The position numbers and the translations under genes are program-made. The notes under the pieces are model-generated. The model made no database searches. It saw nothing but the letters and a program-made list of their open reading frames with translations, and had not been told where the DNA came from. DNA of 64,000 nt from Oceanisphaera avium. GTDB taxonomy: Bacteria > Pseudomonadota > Gammaproteobacteria > Enterobacterales > Aeromonadaceae. The stretch spans positions 1,826,001-1,890,000 of the forward strand of contig NZ_CP021376.1 of the NCBI RefSeq assembly GCF_002157875.1. The letters run 5' to 3'. The first letter of the stretch is position 1. The number at the start of each line of letters is the position of its first letter. Below, piece after piece: positions 26,479 to 35,974 of this stretch.

Positions 26479-27649
26479 GCCCTTTTAAAAGTTACTTTAT
26501 GGGGGCTTTGAGTGTGCCGATCATATTAATCGCCATGGAGTTAGAGTTAATCTATTAAAAGAGACACAACACGATACGCGAGTAGAAGAAGACTATCGTC
26601 TACTCCATGAACTAGGTATTCATACGGTCAGAGAGGGGATTTGTTGGAGCTCAGTTGAGAAAACGCCTAATCGTTTTGACTTTAGTGAAGTATTAGTCAG
26701 ATTGCGAGCCGGTGAAAAATATCAGATGCAGCAGATTTGGGATCTTATCCATTTTGGTTACCCCGATGATATTTTTCCCGGCCACCCTAAGTTCGCAGAG
26801 CGCTTTCAGAATTTATGCCGCGCCTTTGCGCACTTTTATCAAGAATATAGCACTCAACCTTTATGGGTGGTGCCAATCAATGAAATCAGTTTTTTAGCTT
26901 GGCATGCAGGAGAAGCCAAGGGCACAGTGCCCTTTGCCACTAATAATGGCTGGGAGATTAAATACCACCTGTGCCAAGCCGCCATCCTTGGCATTGAAAT
27001 ATTAAAGGAAGAGATTCCTGATTGTAGAGTTATTTTAGTAGAGCCTCTTATCGCCATTCATGACAGTGAAACAAGTGACTCACAGCAAGTGTTTGAGGCA
27101 AACGAGCACCAATTTCAAGCCATGGACATGATAGCGGGCCGGCTTTGCCCAGAACTTAACGGCAAGGAGGAATATCTTGATATTCTTGGCTTAAATTATT
27201 ACTGGAATTGCCAATGGCAGTTTGGTGGAGAAACACTTGTCTGGCCAGAGCTTGAGCCACGGCGTATTCCGCTACGTCACTTGCTTACTAAGGTGTATCA
27301 GCGTTATCAAAAGCCGATTTTTTTGTCGGAAACCGGGCACATTGGCGTTGGACGAGCACAATGGTTAAAAGAAGTGGCCACTGAATGTCGAGCGCTTCAA
27401 ACGCAAGGCGTACCTTTTTATGGTATCTGTCTTTATCCAGTCGTAGATAGACCTAACTGGGATAATCTGCATGAATATCACGATTGCGGTATTTTTGATG
27501 TTGACCTCAATCTTAATAGACAGCCTCACTTTGAGCTCATTTCGAGTATTAAAAAAATCCAAGCTGCTATAACTACGTCTCTGGGCCAGCGTCACCCACC
27601 GTTAACGGCTCTTACTGGTATAAAACGTGAGCTTACCCCTCAGGACTAA
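26475..27649 (+). pseudogene. Glycoside hydrolase clan-A-like protein, frameshifted near its start
   Basis: The gene should start at the ATG at 26475, which overlaps the glf stop (ATGA). That frame stops after 27 codons. Reading after one extra G in the run at 26501-26505 restores a continuous protein of about 391 aa starting MSPFKSYFMGGFECADHI and running through DYRLLHELGIHTVREGICW into the downstream frame. The conserved part looks like a retaining GH-A (TIM-barrel) hydrolase: acid/base Glu probably in PINEISFLAWH, nucleophile Glu probably in PIFLSETGHIG. It may trim or check a galactofuranose-containing glycan made by its two neighbours. The break may be a base-call error. A shortened product from the ATG inside the downstream frame would lack the first barrel strand. 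Confidence 0.8.
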
Positions 27650-27653
27650 CCTG

Positions 27654-27689
27654 ATGCACTGCTTATGTGATACTAAGCAGTGCATTTAT
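27654..27689 (+). terminator. Rho-independent terminator after the glycan cassette
   Basis: A 12-bp perfect stem, ATGCACTGCTTA and TAAGCAGTGCAT, with an 8-nt loop is followed by TTATTG. Confidence 0.8.
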
Positions 27690-27842
27690 TGTTAGTGGTT
27701 GTGTGGCTAGCTGATAACGCTTCTTTCTTCTCTTATTTTACTCTCATCCGCGACTAAATATGACATCTGACTCGAGTCCCTGTAACAGGCTGCAATAAGA
27801 TATACTTAGCACAAGTCTTAAGCCAAAGGAGTGCCTGCTAAG

Positions 27843-29708
27843 ATGTCAAACCCAGTGCCCCCATCTCGCAAAAAATGGACGCGATTTTTACCATTTTTAC
27901 AATGGACGCCGCACGTTAATGGCGCCAGCTTACGAGCCGATGCGCAGGCTGGCCTAACTAACGCCATTATTGTCCTCCCCCAAGGCGTGGCTTATGCCTT
28001 AATTGCGGGTTTGCCTCCTGAATATGGCTTATATGCCGCCATAGTGCCGGCCATTATCGCCGCCCTTTTTGGCTCATCTTGGCATTTAATTTCTGGCCCT
28101 ACGGCCGCCATGTCAATTGTGGTTTTTACTTCGGTCAGCCCGCTCGCCACACCCGGCACTGCTGAGTTTATTGCGCTCGCATTAACGCTCACCTTAATGA
28201 AAGGGGTATTTCAATTAGTGCTGGCCTCAGCCAGGCTGGGAGTATTAGTTAACTTCGTTTCGCACTCAGTAGTGATTGGTTTTACGGCCGGTGCGGCAGT
28301 TATCATAGTGGTTAGTCAGCTGCAAAATTTATTGGGTTTAACACTGCACACTAAAGGGACTTTTACGGATAATGGCTGGCAGGTATTACGCCATGTATCT
28401 GATGCCGATCTTAAGAGTTTAGCGGTGGGGCTCACTACCTTAATTGCGTGTGTGCTGATAAAAAAATTACTGCCACGTTGGCCTAATATGTTAATGGCGC
28501 TAGCGATTGCCAGTGGCTTGGCGTGGTTACTAGACCCTCGCCAAGAGCATATCGCCATGGTGGGAGCAATTCCCGCCAGCTTACCTCCTTTAAGCATGCC
28601 TGACTTAAGCTTTAGCAATATCAGTGCTTTGTCCTCTGGAGCGCTGGCTATTAGTTTGCTGGGGTTGGTTGAGGCCTCTTCTATCGCCCGCGCAATCGCC
28701 GCTCGCTCTCATCAGCGCTTAGATGATAACCAAGAGTTTATTGGCCAAGGTTTATCCAACGTAGTGGGCGCGTTTTTCTCTTGCTACGCTTCCTCAGGTT
28801 CTTTTACTCGCACCGGCGTTAACTTTACCTCAGGTGCGCGCACCCCGATGGCCGCCATTTTTGCTTCTTTGTTTTTACTGGTTATTTTACAGCTCTTTTC
28901 TGGCATAACAGCGTGGTTACCCATTCCTGCTATGGCCGGTCTGTTATTAGTAGTGGCCTGGAACCTCATTGACTTTCATCATATTAAACTAATAGTGCGT
29001 GCAGCTAAGTCTGAAGCCTCGGTATTAATTGTTACCTTTGCCGCCACTCTATTAGTGGCGCTAGAGTTTGCCATTTATGCGGGCGTGATTTTATCCTTAG
29101 TCTTTTACTTAAAGCGTACCTCTCATCCACGCATTGTCACCATTTTGCCCGTGCCTAATGCTAAATATCCGCAATTTACTAATGCTGATAAAAAACGCCT
29201 GCCCTATTGTCCGCAGCTGCGCATTATTCGCATTGAAGGCTCGCTCTTTTTTGGTGCTGTTAACCATGTTCAAGAATACTTACAAAGTGTGCGCGAGCCA
29301 CGAGTGCTTATTGTGGGCAATGGCATGAACTTTGTGGATATGGTGGGGGCAGAAATGCTCTTACAAGAGGCCAATCGGCGCCGTGCCATTGGCGGCGACT
29401 TGTATCTGTGTAATGTAAAAAGAGGGGTGCTGCGCATGCTAAATCGCAATGGCATTCTTAAAGAGCTGGGTCGCGACCATCTATTTCATAATAAGGGGCA
29501 AGCCATTCATCGTATTTATGAACAACTCGATGCTCAGATATGCCAAACCTGTACCGCCAAAATCTTTCAAGAGTGTCATATAGCGCCTCCTGGCGCTAAA
29601 GGTCAGCCAATTACGCCACCGACCCCAGATAAACTCGCAGCTATGAGCGAGGCGATAACATACAAAAATTTAGCACCAGACAAGCCCGACTCAGTCCACA
29701 TAAGTTAA
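27843..29708 (+). CDS. SulP-family anion transporter with STAS domain
   Basis: 621-aa SLC26/SulP transporter, probably for sulfate, bicarbonate or dicarboxylate. The membrane domain spans about 20-420 (DAQAGLTNAIIVLPQGVAYA, AGLPPEYGLYAAIVPAIIAA, LISGPTAAMSIV). The STAS domain is at about 455-560 (LRIIRIEGSLFFGAVNHVQ, LIVGNGMNFVDMVGAEML). After STAS comes a short Cys-containing tail (CQTCTAKIFQECH), a feature of one SulP subgroup. The ATG at 27843 was preferred over a GTG 12 bp upstream, because AAGGAG runs straight into that GTG. A universal stress protein follows 101 bp downstream on the same strand. Confidence 0.9.
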   Translation: MSNPVPPSRKKWTRFLPFLQWTPHVNGASLRADAQAGLTNAIIVLPQGVAYALIAGLPPEYGLYAAIVPAIIAALFGSSWHLISGPTAAMSIVVFTSVSPLATPGTAEFIALALTLTLMKGVFQLVLASARLGVLVNFVSHSVVIGFTAGAAVIIVVSQLQNLLGLTLHTKGTFTDNGWQVLRHVSDADLKSLAVGLTTLIACVLIKKLLPRWPNMLMALAIASGLAWLLDPRQEHIAMVGAIPASLPPLSMPDLSFSNISALSSGALAISLLGLVEASSIARAIAARSHQRLDDNQEFIGQGLSNVVGAFFSCYASSGSFTRTGVNFTSGARTPMAAIFASLFLLVILQLFSGITAWLPIPAMAGLLLVVAWNLIDFHHIKLIVRAAKSEASVLIVTFAATLLVALEFAIYAGVILSLVFYLKRTSHPRIVTILPVPNAKYPQFTNADKKRLPYCPQLRIIRIEGSLFFGAVNHVQEYLQSVREPRVLIVGNGMNFVDMVGAEMLLQEANRRRAIGGDLYLCNVKRGVLRMLNRNGILKELGRDHLFHNKGQAIHRIYEQLDAQICQTCTAKIFQECHIAPPGAKGQPITPPTPDKLAAMSEAITYKNLAPDKPDSVHIS

Positions 29709-29809
29709 TGCTTTAGTGCAACTAATGCTGTTTGCACCATACTCATTTGTTATAGTCAATGCTCAGCACCGCGTGGCGTTATTTGGGTGTTTTCCCTAAG
29801 GATGTGTCT

Positions 29810-30301
29810 ATGTTGCCAAAGATTGATAAAATTTTATATTGCACCGACTTATCAAAAAATGCGGTGTTTGCCTTTCGTTATGCGGTTTACCTTGCACAAA
29901 AAACCGGTGCCGATGTGCATATTTTAAGCGTATTAGAGCAACTCCCCAGTGATGAGCGCTTAACGTTACAGTCTTATATTTATAACCAAAGTAATAGCGT
30001 CGAGTTTTTGCACCAGCGCTTAAGCTTTTCTCAAGCGCAGTTGCAGCAACGCTTGAGCGATTTTTGGCAAAGCTTGCCTGTTGAAGAGCAAGGCTTAGCG
30101 CAAAAAGTGCTTAGTTGCGAAGTCGTGGAAGGGAATCCTAAACAAACAATTTTAGAACACGCCGATACTCTTAACTGCGACCTAATTGTGATGGGTGGCC
30201 ATGAGAAAGGCTGGCTACAAGCGCTGTTAGGTAGTGTGGCGCGAGAAGTATTAAAAGACTCGCGTATTCCAACCCTTATTGTTCCCCAACCTAAAGAATA
30301 A
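29810..30301 (+). CDS. Universal stress protein (UspA family)
   Basis: 163-aa UspA-fold protein. ILYCTDLSKNAVFAFRYAVYLA forms the first strand and helix; the ATP-binding motif G-2x-G-9x-G-S/T is seen as MGGHEKGWLQALLGSVAREVL near the C-terminus. Universal stress proteins bind ATP or act as small stress chaperones. The start at 29810 has AAGGAT 9 nt upstream; the longer frame adds 17 residues that do not fit the fold. Such proteins often accompany ion transporters, as here with SulP. Confidence 0.9.
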   Translation: MLPKIDKILYCTDLSKNAVFAFRYAVYLAQKTGADVHILSVLEQLPSDERLTLQSYIYNQSNSVEFLHQRLSFSQAQLQQRLSDFWQSLPVEEQGLAQKVLSCEVVEGNPKQTILEHADTLNCDLIVMGGHEKGWLQALLGSVAREVLKDSRIPTLIVPQPKE

Positions 30302-30314
30302 CCATAAAAAAATC

Positions 30315-30347
30315 GCCCCGATGAACACCTTCATCGGGGCAGCTTTT
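30315..30347. terminator. Bidirectional terminator between usp and gntR
   Basis: A 10-bp perfect stem, GCCCCGATGA and TCATCGGGGC, has a 6-nt loop. It is followed by AGCTTTT on the plus strand and by GATTTTTTT on the minus strand, so it serves both convergent genes. Confidence 0.92.
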
Positions 30348-30362
30348 AACGATTACAAGTCG

Positions 30363-31106
30363 TTAGTTGGCTCTGACACTCGCGTGTTTTTTTACCACAT
30401 CTGAAAACACTACATGTAAGTCGGTTGAAGCAGACTCAGTTTCTAAGTTCAACTTACCTTCAATATGATCCAGATGATCTTTCATCATAGCGACAGCTTG
30501 TGCGGGATCGCCCGCCTCAATAGCTTGCAGCAAAGCGTCATGCTCATTAAAAGAACATTGGGCTTGGTGCCCTACTTCGTACTGAGCAATAATCAAGGAA
30601 GTTTGCGACACTACGCTGCGCTGAAAATTCAGCAAGGGTAAGTTATTCGCCATTTGCGCGAGTTCAAGGTGAAACTCGCCTGATAAACGAATGCCGCTGC
30701 CAATATCACCGCGATCAAAAGCATCTTGCTCGGCTTGTACCATGGCACGAATACGGCGCAAACTTTGTGGTGTCGCGTTTTTAACCGCTAATTCAATCAC
30801 TGCCAGCTCAACCACGCGGCGCGCAGCAAAAATTTGCTTTGCTTCTTCCACACTAGGCGCGGCCACCACAGCACCGCGGTTAGGACGAATGCTTACTACT
30901 TGCTCATGAGAAAGACGCAGTAAGGCGCGGCGAATAATAGTACGGCTGACCCCAAAAATCTCACCTAAGGCTTCTTCACTTAGTTTAGTGCCGGGTGCGA
31001 GGCGCTGTTCTAAAATGGCATCGAAGATATATTCGTAAACAATATCGTCTTGCGTATTTGAGCTCGACTTGACAGGTCTTGGCTCCAGTTGACTGAGTGA
31101 ACTCAT
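30363..31106 (-). CDS. GntR-family regulator, FCD (FadR) subfamily
   Basis: 247-aa DNA-binding regulator. The N-terminal winged helix at about 20-85 shows KLSEEALGEIFGVSRTIIRRALLRLSHEQVVSIRPNRGA-type residues (helix-turn-helix core GVSRTIIRRAL). The C-terminal FCD domain (about 95-220) carries the metal-site pattern with Asp/His (GEFHLELAQM, HDALLQAIEAGD, MKDHLDHIE). Such regulators respond to small carboxylates or purine intermediates. It lies directly beyond guaD, so it probably controls purine catabolism. A 22-bp dyad centred on GTATAC is 75-96 bp upstream and may be its own operator. Confidence 0.88.
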   Translation of the reverse strand: MSSLSQLEPRPVKSSSNTQDDIVYEYIFDAILEQRLAPGTKLSEEALGEIFGVSRTIIRRALLRLSHEQVVSIRPNRGAVVAAPSVEEAKQIFAARRVVELAVIELAVKNATPQSLRRIRAMVQAEQDAFDRGDIGSGIRLSGEFHLELAQMANNLPLLNFQRSVVSQTSLIIAQYEVGHQAQCSFNEHDALLQAIEAGDPAQAVAMMKDHLDHIEGKLNLETESASTDLHVVFSDVVKKHASVRAN

Positions 31107-31180
31107 AATCTAGGTTTCCAGTTAGGCCGACCTTGCTCTGCATTAGCAGCGCTTAATGTTTGCCGGTTAGTTAAATATTT

Positions 31181-31202
31181 GTAACTACGTATACAATGTT
31201 AC
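31181..31202 (-). promoter_or_regulatory. GTATAC-centred dyad upstream of gntR
   Basis: A 22-bp imperfect dyad is bounded by GTAAC and GTTAC and centred on GTATAC, with ATTGTATAC on the minus strand. It shares ATTGTATAC with the palindrome at the puuE promoter. An ATACAAAAACCA segment also lies just upstream of both genes. It is a candidate autoregulatory operator. Confidence 0.45.
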
Positions 31203-31253
31203 TGGTTTTTGTATTTTTCTACAGCCGAGATTGTCTAGATTGTGACTAAAGAC

Positions 31254-31280
31254 AAAAAACGCCCGTTATTGGGCGTTTTT
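31254..31280 (-). terminator. Rho-independent terminator after guaD
   Basis: AAAAACGCCC and GGGCGTTTTT form a 10-bp stem with a GTTATT loop. On the minus strand it is followed by T-rich sequence. It ends the xdhABC-guaD operon. Confidence 0.85.
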
Positions 31281-31298
31281 ATGTGACTTAGCTTAAGC

Positions 31299-32605
31299 TT
31301 AAGCGGTTTTTTGATATTGGCGTTGTCCAAAAATATAGGTCTCGCTAATCGCGCGATCGTCTCCGAGCATCATCAGCACAAATAATTGCTCAAATAAATG
31401 CGTACTATTATTGATGCGGGCATCCATTAACGGTGTGGCATGTAAGTCGAGCACCAGAAAGTCAGCTTCTTTACCTACGCTTAAGTTACCTATTTTATCC
31501 TCTAAGCTAAGTGAACGGGCGCCACCTAGAGTAGCCAGATACAAAGCTTTAATAGGATGAAGTTTATGTTCTTGAAGTTGCTGGATTTTATAAGCCTCAG
31601 CAATGGTACGTAATATAGAAAAGCTGGTGCCCCGCCCACATCTGTGCCTAAGCCTACGCGAATGCCGTGCCCTTCTACTCGTGGCAAGTCTAATAAACCA
31701 GAGCCTAAGAATAGGTTTGAAGTAGGACAAAAAGAGATCACTGAGTCGGTGTCAGCCATACGCTGACATTCTGCCTCTTCTAAATGCACCGCATGGGCAA
31801 ATACAGAGCGATGGCCTAGTAAATTAAAGTGGTCGTACACATCTAAATAGCCAGCACGCTCTGGAAACAAAGACTTTACCCACTCAATTTCTTGTTTGTT
31901 TTCCGATAAATGCGTTTGTAGATAGACATCGTCATATTCCTGCAGCAAACGTCCAGCCATGCTTAGTTGTGCTTCGGTACTGGTAGGAGCAAACCGTGGC
32001 GTGACGGCGTACAGTTGGCGGCCTTTTTTATGCCAGCGCTCAATTAAGGCTTTACTGTCGCTATAACTAGACTCAGGCGTGTCTAGCAGATAATCCGGAC
32101 CGTTACGATCCATCATCACTTTACCGGCTATCATACGCATATTGCGCTTATGAGACTCAGTAAAGAAGGCCTCCACCGACGCTTTATGCACGGTACCAAA
32201 CACCATGGCGGTAGTAGTACCGTTACGTAATAGTTCTTCTAAGAAGAAACTGGCGACCCGCTGAGCATGTTGGGGATCGCTAAATTTTCCTTCTTCAGGA
32301 AAAGTATAATTATTAAGCCAGTCTAATAATTGCTCACCATAGGAGGCAATCATTTCTGTTTGTGGAAAATGAATATGAGTATCAACAAAGCCGGCGGTAA
32401 TCAGTTTATTACTAAACTCGGTAATGGCTGTGTGCGGTGCTAAGCGTGCCAATACTGCTTCGGCAGGACCAATGTCACTGATTATACCTTGGTCAACGAC
32501 TAACAAACCGTCTTCGTAATAAGCATAACTGTCTTCTAATCCCACTTGGCTGGGGTCGCCTAAGCTATGTAAAATAGCGGCGCGATACGCGTGTAGTTGC
32601 GTCAT
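31299..32605 (-). pseudogene. guaD: Guanine deaminase, interrupted by a one-base frameshift
   Basis: Zinc amidohydrolase that deaminates guanine to xanthine. The first frame carries VDTHIHFPQ (HxH metal site), LQTHLSENKQE, FAHAVHLEEAEC, SFCPTSNLFLGSGLL and VGLGTDVGG. It then loses homology. The second frame resumes at once with TSFSILRTIAEAYKIQ, GGARSLSLEDKIGNLSVGKEADFLVLDL to the C-terminus. Adding one G to the GGGG run (complement of 31630-31633) gives VGGGTSFSIL and a normal 435-aa protein. It is last in the xdhABC-guaD operon, so its product would feed XdhAB. The defect is more likely a base-call error than decay, because the rest is fully conserved. Confidence 0.88.
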
Positions 32606-32624
32606 AAGACGACTCCTGTCAATG

Positions 32625-32663
32625 CGCCCATCGGGCAGTCTTTATAGACTCCCGCACTGGGCG
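32625..32663 (-). other. Hairpin between xdhC and guaD
   Basis: A nested stem lies in the 108-nt gap: CGCCCA with TGGGCG, CGGG with CCCG, and AGTC with GACT around a TTTATA loop. No T-run follows on the minus strand. It may be an RNA-processing or pausing element that tunes guaD relative to xdhC. Confidence 0.45.
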
Positions 32664-32713
32664 GGCGTTTAAATTAATGAGTAAGGGTTAAGTTAGAGAT
32701 AAAAAATGGCAAC

Positions 32714-33577
32714 TCAGCTAGAGACAGATAATGAGGGTGAAGCTAATTCCTTAGTATAAGTCGCAGCGACTTGCATGGCGGGCGCTGACGGCTGAGGCGC
32801 CACAAAGGTACCTTGGTAGACACTGATCAGCTGACCGGCGACTGAGACTGCAATTTCTGCCGGATGCTTACCCACCACACTGCTAATGCCTATGGGACAT
32901 ATCATTTGGCTTAAATCGCGGGCATTAAAGCCACGCTCACTGAGTTTATAGTCAAAGCGTTTGCGCTTAGTGGCAGAGCCAATTACGCCAAAATAGGCGG
33001 CGTCTTGGCGTTTTAGGATAGCGGCGCACAGTTCAAGATCTAATTGATGGTTATGAGTCATCACCAAATACATGCTAGCGGCAGGTTGGCTGGCAACTTC
33101 TCCTACTGGATCGTCGCTAACTAGTTGCGTAACACCGCTAAACTGCTCTGGTGGAAACTCAGCTTGGCGCTCATCTATCCACGTAATACGAAAAGGTAGC
33201 GTAGCCAAAATATGCACTAAGGCTTTAGCCACGTGCCCCGCGCCAAACAGCACTAAATGGTGGCGCGTGCGCACCACAGGCTCGAGCATAATACTGGCCA
33301 TACCTCCGCAGCACTGGCCTAGGCTAGCGCCTAAGTTAAAGCGCTCTACTCGCATGGTTTGTTCGCCACTTAATAGCATATCGCGCGCCAGCTTCAGCGC
33401 TTTATACTCCAAATGGCCGCCGCCGATAGTGGCGTAGCAGGCATGCTCGGTCACTAACATCTTAGTGCCGCTATCGCGGGGGGTGGAGCCTTTATGCTCC
33501 ACCACAGTGACCATGACACAGGGCTCACCTTTGCGCTCTAACTCCGCTAAGACTTGGATCCAGTTATCTTTAAACAT
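32714..33577 (-). CDS. xdhC: Xanthine dehydrogenase accessory protein XdhC
   Basis: 287-aa XdhC. It binds molybdenum cofactor, supports its sulfuration and inserts it into XdhB. The N-terminal domain has VEHKGSTPRDSGTKMLV and GGGHLEYKAL, with GQCCGG at about 88-94. The C-terminal Rossmann domain begins HLVLFGAGHVAKALV and includes THNHQLDLELCAAIL, YFGVIGSATKRKRF and CPIGISSVVGKHPAEIAVSV. AGAGGTAA precedes the ATG, and 18 nt separate it from xdhB. Confidence 0.94.
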   Translation of the reverse strand: MFKDNWIQVLAELERKGEPCVMVTVVEHKGSTPRDSGTKMLVTEHACYATIGGGHLEYKALKLARDMLLSGEQTMRVERFNLGASLGQCCGGMASIMLEPVVRTRHHLVLFGAGHVAKALVHILATLPFRITWIDERQAEFPPEQFSGVTQLVSDDPVGEVASQPAASMYLVMTHNHQLDLELCAAILKRQDAAYFGVIGSATKRKRFDYKLSERGFNARDLSQMICPIGISSVVGKHPAEIAVSVAGQLISVYQGTFVAPQPSAPAMQVAATYTKELASPSLSVSS

Positions 33578-33595
33578 AACTTTACCTCTGTAAGG

Positions 33596-35974
33596 TCAAA
33601 GCGACGAGGCGTGTTGTTCTTGCCACGCTTGTAATTGCTCTACCGCTAATAACACCCGCTCAGGTGTAGCGGGCGCATCAATATGGGGGTATTTTTTATA
33701 ATCGCTAACACTCGCAATCGCATCTTTAAGCGCGCACCACACCGAGATGCCTAACATAAAGGGCGGCTCACCTACGGCTTTAGAGTGAAACACTGTGTCC
33801 TCAGGGTTTTTGCGGTTCTCGACCAACTTGGTACGAAAATCAATGGGCATATCGCTTATCGCCGGGATCTTATAGCCCGCCGGACCTTGGGTCATCAGCT
33901 TGCCTTTATCATTCCACACTAACTCTTCCGTGGTGAGCCAGCCGACCCCTTGCACGAAGGCGCCTTCTACTTGACCAATATCGATCGCCGGATTGAGTGA
34001 GTCACCCACGTCGTGCAAAATATCGGCGCGCAGTATCTTATATTCCCCTGTTAAGGTGTCGATAATCACTTCGGAGCAAGCAGCACCATAGGCAAAATAA
34101 TAAAAAGGGGAGCCGGAGCCCGTGGCATGATCGTAGAAGATCTTAGGTGTGCGATAAAAGCCGGTACTCGATAATGAAATCTGATTGAAATAGGCCAGCT
34201 CAATAAACTCAGGAAAGCGCAAAACTTGGTCCCGGATCTTGACCATGCCATTTTTAAATAGCACTTCTTCCGGCGTTACTTGAAAATGCCCCGCCGCCCA
34301 ATCAATTAGCCGCTGCTTAATGGTTCGAGCCGCATTTTGCGCCGCCTTGCCGTTAATATCAGTACCACTTGAGGCCGCAGTAGGCGAAGTATTAGGGACT
34401 TTATCGGTATTGGTAGCCGTGATCTGGACACGGTCTATTTCTACCTGAAACTCTTCAGCAACAATTTGCGCCACCTTAATATTTAAGCCTTGGCCCATCT
34501 CGGTGCCGCCATGGTTAAGGTGAATACTGCCATCGGTATACACGTGTACTAAGGCGCCGCCTTGGTTAAGGAAGCTAGCGGTAAAAGAAATGCCAAACTT
34601 GACCGGCGTCAGCGCCAAGCCTTTCTTCAAAATGGGGCTTTGCGCATTAAAGTCGCGGATCTCGTTGCGCCGTTTAGCATATTCACTGGACGCTTCTAAC
34701 TCTGCCACCATCTCATGAATAATATTGTGCTCAACGGGCTGATGATAGTGCGTTACGTTGCGTTCATCTTGGCCGTAAAAGTTAATTTTACGGATCTCAA
34801 GCGGATCTTTACCTAGGTAGGAGGCGATCTCGTCCATCACATGTTCGATGGTCATCATCCCCTGGGGGCCACCAAAACCCCGATAAGCCGTATTTGAAGC
34901 GGTATTGGTTTTACATCTGTGCCCTACTACAGTGGCATCCCCTAAGTAGTAGGCATTATCCGAATGAAACATGGCACGATCGACAATCGATGAAGATAAA
35001 TCCGGCGAATAACCACAGTTGCCCGCCACGATAATATCCGTGGCTTGAATACGCCCAGTATCATCAAAACCCACTTTATATTGGTTATAAAAAGGGTGGC
35101 GCTTACCAGTCATATTCATATCTTCCATACGCGGCAAGCGGATCTTAGTAGGACGCCCAGTCAGATGGGCTGCCACCGCCGCCATACACGCCGGGCCCGC
35201 AGCCTGGGTCTCTTTACCGCCAAAACCCCCACCCATACGGCGCATATCTACTACTACCTTATGCATGCTTACGCCTAGCACGCTGGCTACTAGCTTTTGA
35301 ATTTCTGTGGGGTGCTGGCTAGAGGTAAACACCATCATGCCGCCATCTTCAGTGGGCACTACCGAGCTAATTTGTGTTTCTAGATAAAAATGCTCTTGAC
35401 CGCCAATATGTAAGCTACCTTCAATCACGTGCTTAGCATTGGCTAAGCCTGCTGCCGAGTCACCGCGCTGTTGCTTATGGCTTTCGGTCACAAAGTGGCG
35501 TTTAGCTAGCGCTTCTTCAACACATAAAATCGGCGTTAAGTCTTCATATTCCACAATGGCTAACATAGCGGCTTTACGTGCTGTGGTTAAATCTTTAGCC
35601 GCTACCGCAAACATCGGCTGACCGACATACTCGACCACACCATCGGCAAACAGCGGATCGCCCGGTAAAATGGCACCAATATCTAGCTTACCTGGCACAT
35701 CCTCGGCGGTGATCACTAAAGTCACCCCTTCTACTTCATAGCAAGGGCTAACATCTAGCTTGGTAATACGGGCATGAGCTCGTTCCGACATACGAGCATA
35801 AAGATGCAGCTGATTGGGAAATTCCAGGCGATCATCTATGTATTGCGCCTCGCCTGCCACCTGTTTGGCGGCACTGTCATGGGGCACAGATTTACCGACG
35901 CCGGTTTGCAGGTTTTGCTTTACTTGCTCCATCATCTGTTCGATGGTCAAAGTATGTGGTGTGGTTTTAGACAT
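33596..35974 (-). CDS. xdhB: Xanthine dehydrogenase, molybdopterin-binding subunit
   Basis: 792-aa large subunit. With XdhA it oxidises hypoxanthine to xanthine and xanthine to urate, passing electrons to NAD+. The N-terminal part is KQVAGEAQYIDDR. Cofactor segments are MGGGFGGKETQAAG (about 250), AYRGFGGPQGM (about 363), GTEMGQGLNIKVAQI (about 492) and SSGTDINGKAAQNA. The catalytic Glu lies in KAVGEPPFMLG near 740. The start overlaps the xdhA stop by eight bases. Its length is usual for bacterial XdhB. Confidence 0.96.
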   Translation of the reverse strand: MSKTTPHTLTIEQMMEQVKQNLQTGVGKSVPHDSAAKQVAGEAQYIDDRLEFPNQLHLYARMSERAHARITKLDVSPCYEVEGVTLVITAEDVPGKLDIGAILPGDPLFADGVVEYVGQPMFAVAAKDLTTARKAAMLAIVEYEDLTPILCVEEALAKRHFVTESHKQQRGDSAAGLANAKHVIEGSLHIGGQEHFYLETQISSVVPTEDGGMMVFTSSQHPTEIQKLVASVLGVSMHKVVVDMRRMGGGFGGKETQAAGPACMAAVAAHLTGRPTKIRLPRMEDMNMTGKRHPFYNQYKVGFDDTGRIQATDIIVAGNCGYSPDLSSSIVDRAMFHSDNAYYLGDATVVGHRCKTNTASNTAYRGFGGPQGMMTIEHVMDEIASYLGKDPLEIRKINFYGQDERNVTHYHQPVEHNIIHEMVAELEASSEYAKRRNEIRDFNAQSPILKKGLALTPVKFGISFTASFLNQGGALVHVYTDGSIHLNHGGTEMGQGLNIKVAQIVAEEFQVEIDRVQITATNTDKVPNTSPTAASSGTDINGKAAQNAARTIKQRLIDWAAGHFQVTPEEVLFKNGMVKIRDQVLRFPEFIELAYFNQISLSSTGFYRTPKIFYDHATGSGSPFYYFAYGAACSEVIIDTLTGEYKILRADILHDVGDSLNPAIDIGQVEGAFVQGVGWLTTEELVWNDKGKLMTQGPAGYKIPAISDMPIDFRTKLVENRKNPEDTVFHSKAVGEPPFMLGISVWCALKDAIASVSDYKKYPHIDAPATPERVLLAVEQLQAWQEQHASSL

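Noticed and set aside
26495..26510. Programmed -1 ribosomal frameshift in the glycoside hydrolase gene
   Set aside because: No canonical slippery heptamer or clear downstream stimulator is seen; a missing base in the G run is simpler.
31299..32605. Two separate amidohydrolase genes in overlapping frames
   Set aside because: Each half matches one part of GuaD and they join exactly at a G run; one interrupted gene explains both.
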